Assembly (NCBI GenBank): GCA_029857875.1 | Contig: JAOUGB010000016.1 | Location: forward strand, 1-13,690 | Direction of reading: 5' to 3' | Length of the DNA stretch: 13,690 bases | DNA from: Desulfobacteraceae bacterium | GTDB lineage: Bacteria > Desulfobacterota > Desulfobacteria > Desulfobacterales > UBA11574 | Part shown: positions 1-6,649 of the stretch, in pieces | Layout: every line of letters begins with the position of its first letter | Position numbering within the stretch: the stretch's first letter is position 1 | Program-made: the position numbers and the translations under genes | The notes under the pieces: model-generated | Told to the model about the DNA's origin: nothing | Seen by the model: the letters and a program-made list of their open reading frames with translations, nothing else | The model's database searches: none

Positions 1-47
1 CAACACGTGTTTCTTCCGGTCCGAGCCAAAATATCTTTAGCATCCAT
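1..47 (-). CDS. Possible first codons of a leftward gene, cut by the window edge
   Basis: On the minus strand an ATG at 47-45 opens a frame with no stop before the window edge, reading MDAKDILARTGRNTC. It begins 21 bases after the stop codon of the mechanosensitive channel gene and has the same orientation, which fits a co-transcribed downstream gene. Only 15 codons are visible, there is no convincing ribosome binding site (GCAAGTCCTC just upstream), and I do not recognise the family. It could equally be non-coding. Confidence 0.3.
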   Translation of the reverse strand, partial: MDAKDILARTGRNTC

Positions 48-68
48 GAGGACTTGCGCGACTATAAT

Positions 69-2387
69 CTAATCTTTTACGATTGCATTGGGGTCGCTTT
101 GGTCTTTTACAAGACGAAACTCCAAAGGCTTTTGAGTGTCCAGGTGAACATCCCTCTGGGGAAATGCAATGACAATCCCCGCCTCTCGGAAAAGATCGTC
201 AATATGGAAACGGATATCGCTTTCAATGATGCGCCGATCCATGATGCGGTTCATACTGATCCAGAAGTAAAGATCGAATATCAGGGCATTGTCCCCAAAA
301 TCGTTAAAGAGCACAAAGGGTTTTGGGGACTTCCTTATCCTTTTGTGATCGTCGGCGACCTGAAGCATAAGGCGCTCTACTTCACGAACCGGAGACCCGT
401 AAATAACCCCCACCGTCACCTGCGCCCTGACCTCTTTGTCTGAAAGGGTCCAGTTAATGATATTTTTCTCCAAAAAACTGCTGTTGGGCACCAGGATCTG
501 GACATTGCCGCCGGTGCGAATTCGCGTACAGCGCGCGCCGATCTCCTCCACCATGGCGAAGTTCCCTTCGATTTCAACCAGGTCCCCGATCTTTATCGGT
601 TGTTCCGCCATAACGATGAATCCGCTGATGAAATTGTTGATCAGGTTCTGGGCCCCGAAACCAACACCGATGGCAACGGCACCGCCTAAGAATGTAAACA
701 GCGTCAAAGGCATGTTGACCACGCGCAGGGAAAAGAGAACGATCAAGAATATGATAATATAATTGATAATCTTCTCAGTGGCCGCCATCGTGGTCTCTTT
801 CATGTGGACACGCACCAAAAGGCCTCGAATCCAAAAAAGGATGATTCTTTTAACAAATATAAACCCGATAATCAGGGTGATCAGGGCCATTACCAGTTTC
901 TTTACCGTCACCCCGTGTTCGTCAATAACCCACAATTCCAGGTCCCAGATGTTTGTTACCTTGCCGGTCAGTGTGGTTAGTTTTTTCCACAAATCAAAGT
1001 GTTCGCGTTTATTGGTAATCTCATCCAGAAGCCGCTGGTTCAACCGTAAGGTTGCTTGCAGCATCGACAAATATTCGACCCCCCCCTTTTCCAACGTCCT
1101 TAGCGCACCCAATCTATTTTCAAGCTCGCGTCGTAAATCTTTCGAATACCCCTGATCGGATAATTGTTTTTCCAGGGATGTAATTTGGGGCTGAAGACTG
1201 TTTTGATAGCTTTCCTGAAGTCGCACGATTCTTTCGATTTTTACTTTGCCGGCTTCAATCTCTTTTTTCCAGGCGTCGATTTTTTCTTGATTCACCCCGC
1301 CGTTGACAAGCGCGTAACGATTTCTCCACACCTGTTCCTGTTGATTTAACAGGTTCAACATATCCTCTGTCTGTTCCAGACGCTGCTGGGAGGCTTCCCG
1401 CTCGGCGTCGGCGGCCTCTAATCTGGCCTTGGCCAATGCAATATCTGTCTTTTTTCTGGCATTCGCGAGTCTTTCCTGGGCCTGAAGCCAGGCGGTCTCC
1501 ACCTTCATCTGTCCACGGAGCTGATCCTTTTGTCGCTTTTGAAGTTCATCCCTGTTCCGATTGATGGCTTCGATCTGTTTTTCCAGGTCGGCGTTGTCAA
1601 AATGCAAGTTTTTGCTGACCCAAACGAGGTTCTGTTGTGTAACATCTGAATTTTGTTTGGCAAGTCGAACTTCTATCGAAAGATTTTGCCTGGTTGTCCT
1701 TTGCAAATCAAAAACCCCTTGGGAAATCTCCAGTTTCAATCGGGCCTGTTCTATTTCCCACTTCAGTTTTCCAGTCACTTTCCCGGGTTCCATTAGCGCC
1801 AGTTCTTCTTTGGATTTCCGCAGATCCTGACCGCTGTCATCCAGCCTCGATCTGGCATCCTCCAAAGCCTTCTCGGCCAGGCTGATCCCCAAAATGGCTG
1901 TCTCTTTCTTATGGTCGTCGGTAATCAACTTATCGAGAATGGTGTCATAAAAACTCAGGGAATACGGCGGATTTTCCGGAAGGGTTATCTGCTGCTGAGT
2001 CTGCACTTTTTCTTTCAAAAGGGCTTCTTCTTTTTCCAGGATTTTCTTTTTGTTTAAGGCTGTTAAGAGCCGCTGATAGACGCTGTCTAATTCCCGAAGC
2101 CTTGCTGTTCGTTCCTGAAGTTGGGAAAACAGTATTCCCAATTGGCGTGCTGTTTGTTCATTTTCCGCTGCTTCAGCTTCCGCCAGCCTTTTTTTGACCT
2201 CTTTGATTCTCAGCTCGATGTCGGCGGGATCGATCTCGGGCAATGGTTTCTGGTGGTTCACCGCCGTGGGGCTTTGTTTATTTTCCAGCACTTTGGGTGC
2301 CGCCGCCCAGGACATCGAAATCAGACCGAACAAAACGATTGCGGCATATAAACATAAACTTTTTTTTAGCTTAAAATGTATCATCAT
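69..2387 (-). CDS. MscS-family mechanosensitive ion channel with long periplasmic coiled coil
   Basis: Predicted inner-membrane channel that opens under membrane tension to release solutes during osmotic downshock. The N-terminus has a signal peptide (basic FKLKK, a hydrophobic stretch, then SWAAA). Residues about 50-450 are highly charged with heptad-like Leu/Glu/Lys/Gln content, a probable periplasmic coiled coil as in large MscK/MscM-type channels. Hydrophobic segments follow near residues 497-519 and 538-556. Then comes the Gly/Ala-rich pore helix and start of the MscS beta domain (LGGAVAIGVGFGAQNLINNF, then KIGDLVEIEG and VPNSSFLEKNIINW), typical of the family. The total of about 772 residues is far longer than the roughly 286 of E. 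coli MscS and shorter than MscK. Start choice: the frame is open to an ATG at 2411, but the tandem ATGs at 2387/2384 put the basic signal-peptide start at the terminus. No start has a strong ribosome binding site. Family call is firm; exact subtype and start are not. Confidence 0.9.
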   Translation of the reverse strand: MMIHFKLKKSLCLYAAIVLFGLISMSWAAAPKVLENKQSPTAVNHQKPLPEIDPADIELRIKEVKKRLAEAEAAENEQTARQLGILFSQLQERTARLRELDSVYQRLLTALNKKKILEKEEALLKEKVQTQQQITLPENPPYSLSFYDTILDKLITDDHKKETAILGISLAEKALEDARSRLDDSGQDLRKSKEELALMEPGKVTGKLKWEIEQARLKLEISQGVFDLQRTTRQNLSIEVRLAKQNSDVTQQNLVWVSKNLHFDNADLEKQIEAINRNRDELQKRQKDQLRGQMKVETAWLQAQERLANARKKTDIALAKARLEAADAEREASQQRLEQTEDMLNLLNQQEQVWRNRYALVNGGVNQEKIDAWKKEIEAGKVKIERIVRLQESYQNSLQPQITSLEKQLSDQGYSKDLRRELENRLGALRTLEKGGVEYLSMLQATLRLNQRLLDEITNKREHFDLWKKLTTLTGKVTNIWDLELWVIDEHGVTVKKLVMALITLIIGFIFVKRIILFWIRGLLVRVHMKETTMAATEKIINYIIIFLIVLFSLRVVNMPLTLFTFLGGAVAIGVGFGAQNLINNFISGFIVMAEQPIKIGDLVEIEGNFAMVEEIGARCTRIRTGGNVQILVPNSSFLEKNIINWTLSDKEVRAQVTVGVIYGSPVREVERLMLQVADDHKRIRKSPKPFVLFNDFGDNALIFDLYFWISMNRIMDRRIIESDIRFHIDDLFREAGIVIAFPQRDVHLDTQKPLEFRLVKDQSDPNAIVKD

Positions 2388-2409
2388 TCTTGACACGCAA
2401 CCTTTTAAC

Positions 2410-2459
2410 ATTCAAATATGTATTGACATAGATTCAACATGTTTTCTTTTATTCAACAT
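2410..2459. repeat. Three ATTCAA-type direct repeats in the divergent promoter region
   Basis: ATTCAAATAT (2410-2419), ATTCAACAT (2432-2440) and ATTCAACAT (2451-2459) are spaced 22 and 19 bases apart start to start, in an AT-rich region between two divergent genes. They overlap the candidate promoter for the rightward gene. This could be an operator for a regulator acting on both genes, or chance in AT-rich DNA. Confidence 0.3.
2423..2452 (+). promoter_or_regulatory. Candidate sigma70 promoter for the transporter-HEAT fusion gene
   Basis: A perfect TTGACA (2423-2428) is followed after 18 bases by TTTTAT (2447-2452), which matches four of six -10 positions. The start codon lies about 130 bases downstream, so a fairly long leader would result. 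No riboswitch-like structure is evident in that leader. Sequence pattern only. Confidence 0.35.
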
Positions 2460-2583
2460 ATTCGCCAAAAAAACAACTATCAATATGACACCTTTAACTT
2501 ATCCGTCAAGCATGCTTTGAAGAAAAAAACATAATTCCACTTAAAATACATATTAATTCTTTAAATTTTTCGCCGATATATCC

Positions 2584-5500
2584 ATGAGCGATTACACCCC
2601 CATTTTGCCGACCCGGCATCACAACCTGATGCAGTGGGCCCAACCCGTAATCTTTCTTCGGAAAGCGTTGAGGGTCTATCCGAATGAGATAAAACCGTTG
2701 CTTTGGGTGACCGCCATTCAACTGGTCATGAGCAGCAGCGCCATCCAGATCAATAATTTTGCTCAAAGTGCCTTTCTCAAGCGTTTCGGAGTCCAATCCT
2801 TGCCCACCGTTTTTCTCGCAGAAGCCATCATTACTTTCTTTTTTTCCGGACTTGTCGGCATTTTTATGGAACGCTTTCGAAACGTTCGTGTTTTTACGGT
2901 GGTTTTGCTTTATTTCGGCGGTTGTATCGGTCTGATTCGTTTGCTCCTGCCTTTGAAGTTTGCCTGGATCTATCCGGTGCTCTACATTCTCAAAAGCCAA
3001 TCTGTTGCCATTTTGCCGATTCTCTACTGGGATATTTTAAGCGACTTGTTTACCACTCAACAATCCAAACGCCTTTTCACACTGGTTACAGCCGGTGGTG
3101 TTCTGGGTACCACAGCGGGAAGTTTAATGACAGGAAGACTCGCCCGCTGGCTCGGTCTTAACAATCTTCTTTTGATATTTGTTGTCGGAATGGTGCTGGC
3201 TGCCGTTCTGAACGAATTGACTGAAAAAATCGTGGCCGCTCCCATGGAAACTCGAGTCGATAGGCGCAAAGGTAAACTAGAGGGTAAATTTATCGATAAC
3301 TTTCAAGAATTTCTCACCAATGCCCGTCAATCGGTGTTGCTGAAATATATGATTCTTATCATCGCCATACCGAATATACTGCTTCCCATCATGGACTACC
3401 AGTTCAATGTTGTTGTGGACAATCATTTCACCACCGAAGCAGCGACGCTTCATTTTTTCGGCCTGTATCGCGGTATCTCCAATGCCGTCATGTTTGTCGT
3501 TTTGATGGTTTCCGGTCGGATCATTACCCGCTTAGGCATCACCACCAGTTTGCTGTTTCATCCAGCGAACTATTTTTTGGCATTCGGCAGCCTTTTTCTT
3601 CGATTCGATATCATATCCGGCATTTATGCACGCTTTAGCACCGAAACTCTCAAAACAACCCTCAACAACCCGGCTCGGACGATCCTTTACAACTTTTTCC
3701 CTGAGCAAAGCCGGGCGTTAATCCGGGTTTTCTTAAGGGGAGCGGTGGTCAGGATATCCGACTTCACCGGTTCCGGTCTACTGATTCTTATCAAAGGTCT
3801 GGTCGATCCGCGCTGGTTATCGATAGTGGCTGCCCCCTTAACACTCATCTGGCTGTTTACCAATATCCGTTTAAAAAAAGCGTATCCGTCAATTTTGCTG
3901 CAAACACTTGCTGACAAGCAAATTGACTGGTCAAATCTCGAAGACGTCAACCTTAAAACGCTGTTAAAAGATAAGCGACTGCTGAACAAACTTAAGCAAA
4001 ATATCGCCAACGCTGAGCCAAAAATCGCTGCGTTTTATGCAGACATTCTGGCAGCGGCAAAACCGCCGGGATGGACGGATACCCTTATAGATGCATTGTC
4101 GGCCCAGCCTTTAAAAACACAAAAACAAATGTTGGATCTACTGGTTCCTGAGAATACGGAATCGGCTTTAGATAGACTTATCCTTTTGACCCGGTCAGCT
4201 TCGCCGGAACTTTTGTCATACCTGCTGGAGACGCTGATCCGATTAGCCCCCCAAAGATGTTCGTCGGTCATGGAGGCTTTTTTGGATCATTCAGATCGCC
4301 GGGTTCGGATCGAAGCGCTGTCCGGATTCTATCTCGGGAAAGACCCTCGAAATTTACCCATTTTCCGAAACCGCCTCAACAACTTACTCAACAGGGATGA
4401 ATCCGACTTTCGAATGGGGATCGAGATCCTCGGTAAAACCGGAGATAACGCGTTTGCAGACATCCTGCTTGGACTTTCTGCCGGAAAAGATCCGGAATTA
4501 AAAGCATGGGCCATTTCCGGACTGTCAAAGATGAAACACAACGCTGTCGTTGACATCGTTCAGGCGTCGTTTGAAGATACCTCGCCCCAGGTTCGTAAAG
4601 CCGCAGTTGAAGCGATCGGCGTTTTGGAAAATAACATCCCTGTCGAGATGTTGATAAAACGCTTAACAGACCCGGACCCGAACGTCCGGTCCCAAGCCGC
4701 TTTGTTGATTCGACAGAGAGAAAAAGACGCGCTACCCGATCTATTATCAGCCCTTCATCTCCCCTCCCGTGTTCTAAAAAACGAAATCCTTGCGCTTTTT
4801 GATGACATCGGTGTGCCTGCCGTAATGCTTTCCTCTTTTATCGTTAAGGAGCTTAAAGCCGCTTATGGTTGTCTGGCCCAGGTGAAGATTCTGGAATCCG
4901 GCCCATTGGGCCCTGCACTCGCGCTCTGCCGCGATCACCTGTTGGAAAAACACAATGAAATCATCGAAATTGTGCTAAGAGGGCTCGGATCTACGGTCTT
5001 AGGAGATCAAATGAAACTGATTATACGAGCGATTCAGTCTGGAGAAAAGCGGGATGTGGATAACGCCATCGAAGCATTGGAAAGCAGCCTGCACACCGAT
5101 ATTCGACGTCTGCTTGTTCCGTTGCTGAGTGAGGGGACGATGGAAGAAAAGCTCGCTGTTGCCCGGGAAAGGTTAGGAGATGATCTGCCCATGTCATCCT
5201 CGCTTGGAGAAATACTCAAGGAGTTGGTGGGCGATCCTGACCCCATGATCCAGGTCCTCGGCCTTTATGCGCTGGGAGAATCAGCCCGAAACGATGCGCT
5301 GCTTCCTGAAATTCGAAGGTACGCGAATTCAGAAAACCAGATGGTAAAGGAGGCCGCCGGATGGGCGCTGGATATCTTGGAGGCCGGCATTGATACAAAA
5401 AACCGTCCACCAGCCGGCTCACCCATGGTGGAAAAAATCCGATGGATCCGCCAAATACCCCTATTTACAAACTTGCCAGTTCAGGAGCTTTTCACCCTTG

Positions 5501-5871
5501 TCTCCATGATGGCGGTTCAGCGATATTCGAAAAACAATGTCGTGCTCCGGGAAGGCATGCCTTACGATTGCCTATATCTTATTTTCGAAGGTCAGGTGTC
5601 GCTGATAACGGGTGCCGAAACAGACCGACAGAAAGTTATAGAGTGTATCGGGAAAAACCGATTCTTCGGCGAATTGGCCCTTATCGACGGTAAAAATCAT
5701 CCCTATACCGTCAAAGTCGAGTCCGATGCGATGATTTATATGTTAAAGGCCGATGATTTTTCACTTCTATTGAAGAACTCCCCGGTCGTATCACTGAACC
5801 TGTGCAAAGTACTTATCCAAAGAATTCGAGACTACCAGAGCCACCTGGGGTCAGCCAAAATTGAAGGTTAA
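2584..5871 (+). CDS. NTT/MFS-type membrane transporter fused to HEAT repeats and a cyclic-nucleotide-binding domain
   Basis: A 1095-residue three-part protein. Residues about 30-430 hold roughly 11-12 hydrophobic segments with short charged loops, resembling the ATP/ADP translocase (NTT, Npt1/Npt2-like) branch of MFS-type transporters. Residues about 480-940 are helical repeats with HEAT/Armadillo character, such as the runs near 'DHSDRRVRIEALSGF', 'DTSPQVRKAAVEAIGVL' and 'DPDPNVRSQAALLI'. Residues about 957-1090 form a cNMP-binding fold, starting IPLFTNLPVQEL with the phosphate-binding cassette FFGELALIDG at 1027-1036. Inference: a cytoplasmic repeat scaffold and sensor domain controls or anchors the membrane part. 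The substrate is unknown; nucleotide exchange is only the nearest family guess. Oddity: His1039 stands where the canonical phosphate-contacting Arg of the cassette falls, so classical cAMP/cGMP binding is doubtful. The ATG at 2584 lacks a clear ribosome binding site. The gene is divergent from the MscS-type channel gene. Confidence 0.8.
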   Translation: MSDYTPILPTRHHNLMQWAQPVIFLRKALRVYPNEIKPLLWVTAIQLVMSSSAIQINNFAQSAFLKRFGVQSLPTVFLAEAIITFFFSGLVGIFMERFRNVRVFTVVLLYFGGCIGLIRLLLPLKFAWIYPVLYILKSQSVAILPILYWDILSDLFTTQQSKRLFTLVTAGGVLGTTAGSLMTGRLARWLGLNNLLLIFVVGMVLAAVLNELTEKIVAAPMETRVDRRKGKLEGKFIDNFQEFLTNARQSVLLKYMILIIAIPNILLPIMDYQFNVVVDNHFTTEAATLHFFGLYRGISNAVMFVVLMVSGRIITRLGITTSLLFHPANYFLAFGSLFLRFDIISGIYARFSTETLKTTLNNPARTILYNFFPEQSRALIRVFLRGAVVRISDFTGSGLLILIKGLVDPRWLSIVAAPLTLIWLFTNIRLKKAYPSILLQTLADKQIDWSNLEDVNLKTLLKDKRLLNKLKQNIANAEPKIAAFYADILAAAKPPGWTDTLIDALSAQPLKTQKQMLDLLVPENTESALDRLILLTRSASPELLSYLLETLIRLAPQRCSSVMEAFLDHSDRRVRIEALSGFYLGKDPRNLPIFRNRLNNLLNRDESDFRMGIEILGKTGDNAFADILLGLSAGKDPELKAWAISGLSKMKHNAVVDIVQASFEDTSPQVRKAAVEAIGVLENNIPVEMLIKRLTDPDPNVRSQAALLIRQREKDALPDLLSALHLPSRVLKNEILALFDDIGVPAVMLSSFIVKELKAAYGCLAQVKILESGPLGPALALCRDHLLEKHNEIIEIVLRGLGSTVLGDQMKLIIRAIQSGEKRDVDNAIEALESSLHTDIRRLLVPLLSEGTMEEKLAVARERLGDDLPMSSSLGEILKELVGDPDPMIQVLGLYALGESARNDALLPEIRRYANSENQMVKEAAGWALDILEAGIDTKNRPPAGSPMVEKIRWIRQIPLFTNLPVQELFTLVSMMAVQRYSKNNVVLREGMPYDCLYLIFEGQVSLITGAETDRQKVIECIGKNRFFGELALIDGKNHPYTVKVESDAMIYMLKADDFSLLLKNSPVVSLNLCKVLIQRIRDYQSHLGSAKIEG

Positions 5872-5999
5872 CAGGATAAGCGCCAACTGAAAAGCTTTTT
5901 GCAAAAGAGTTACTGAACCCTTGTAATTCAAAATATTTTAATTTAAACTTTGTTTATAGGCTCTCCAAAGCATAAATATATGGTACAATAATATATGTA

Positions 6000-6033
6000 A
6001 AGAATCCTGGCCCAAAGGACCAGGCTTTGTTTT
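6000..6033 (+). terminator. Candidate rho-independent terminator after the transporter fusion gene
   Basis: A compact stem pairs CCTGG (6006-6010) with CCAGG (6020-6024); CC/GG pairs inside it close on an AAA loop with one C-A mismatch. Flanking AAAG (6000-6003) and CTTT (6025-6028) can extend the stem, and a T-rich tail (GTTTT) follows. It lies about 130 bases past the stop codon, so it may serve that transcript. No other terminator is seen between 5872 and 6060, which is AT-rich and otherwise featureless. Confidence 0.5.
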
Positions 6034-6060
6034 GGGCTGTTTTACTCAAAACCGCACAGG

Positions 6061-6503
6061 TTAAAAGTGCCTAAAGTGATCTAAAATGCCTAAAGTTGTG
6101 GAGTCGCTTCGCTCCGTAAATTTTATATAATTGAGGGGTCGGGGAGTTTTTTCTAAATCATTGAATATTAGCCTCCGGCTCGGAGAGCGGAATGGATCAT
6201 TTTTTTGAAAAGCGTGGACTGTTTGAGTGGTTTAGGGATCGTTAGAAATAACAGACGCACGACGAAGCATTTATAGAATAGAAGTTGTTTGTTTCAAGAC
6301 GAACCCATTGTTATGATATTGAAATCTGTTATTTCTTTACGATCCTTTAACCACGAGGCTTGTCCGCCTCTGGCGTGATTACACGGTTTGAAAAAAGCAT
6401 GATCCATGGAGCGATCCGACAAATAAAAATACCCCGACCCCTGATATAATTGATAGAATTCCTTAACTTTAGCTCACTTCAAACTTTAGTTCACTTCAAA
6501 CTC
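6061..6503. repeat. 443-base nested foldback: outer repeat element carrying an inner MITE-like insertion
   Basis: Four pairs of imperfect inverted arms nest inside one another. Outer arms 6061-6098 / 6461-6503 are built from AAGTGxxCTA-type units. The next arms, 6121-6152 / 6421-6457, contain an exact 11-base match (AGGGGTCGGGG at 6134-6144). The third pair, 6178-6215 / 6381-6420, shares GGATCAT and the T-run/A-run. The innermost, 6227-6254 / 6326-6354, match almost throughout, for example GGATCGTTAGAAATAACAG against GGATCGTAAAGAAATAACAG. A loop of about 70 bases remains (6255-6325). No reading frame of note lies inside. The outer arms recur at 10316-10450. Structure is directly visible; calling it a mobile element is inference. 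Confidence 0.75.
6134..6442. mobile_element. Putative non-autonomous (MITE-like) element with GGGGTCGGGG ends and flanking direct repeats
   Basis: The terminal inverted repeat AGGGGTCGGGG (6134-6144) pairs exactly with CCCCGACCCCT (6432-6442), and the interior pairs almost along its whole length. The same 10 bases, ATATAATTGA, lie directly outside both ends: 6125-6134 on the left and, after TG, 6444-6453 on the right. This resembles a 9-10 base target duplication. No transposase is encoded. Tyrosine (Y1, IS200/RAYT-type) elements make no target duplication, so a DDE transposase supplied elsewhere fits better if the duplication is real. The family is not identified. Confidence 0.5.
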
Positions 6504-6540
6504 TTGCGGCGATTCATCAGGCAGAGCCGAAGAACTCTGA

Positions 6541-6593
6541 CTCCCGCAATGCGGGACAGGCAAGGCCCATCGAAGATCCCGCATTGCGGGGGA
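6541..6593. repeat. Pair of self-palindromic GC-rich repeats (REP-like)
   Basis: CTCCCGCAATGCGGGA (6541-6556) and TCCCGCATTGCGGGGGA (6577-6593) are inverted copies of each other. Each is also palindromic within itself around CCCGCAATGCGGG, with 20 bases between them. They could form one long stem or two small hairpins 57 bases upstream of the sbcC start. This is typical of short extragenic palindromes; an effect on sbcC expression is possible but not shown. Confidence 0.6.
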
Positions 6594-6649
6594 GAACCAG
6601 GTTTTTCAGGGCAAAATAAATACCAACAACGAAATGGCGGTAACGAACT

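Noticed and set aside
2506..3000. Open frame of 164 codons on the minus strand over the start of the transporter fusion gene
   Set aside because: It is antisense to a well-supported membrane domain, its composition is typical of a reverse-frame shadow, and it shows no recognisable motif.
6134..6442. RAYT/IS200-type REP element
   Set aside because: The GGGGTCGGGG ends recall such elements, but the apparent 9-10 base flanking duplication does not fit single-strand Y1 transposition and no Y1 transposase gene is present. Left open, not called.
6061..6503. CRISPR array
   Set aside because: Repeats are inverted and of unequal short units without regular unique spacers, and no cas gene is near.
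6061..6503. Retron or other structured-RNA defence system
   Set aside because: A long foldback RNA is possible, but there is no reverse transcriptase or effector gene next to it; SbcC is a housekeeping repair protein.
6504..6649. Possible remnant of sbcD before sbcC
   Set aside because: Translation of all three plus frames shows no metallophosphoesterase motif and no SbcD C-terminal pattern I can support; the short frames are shaped by the GC-rich palindromes.
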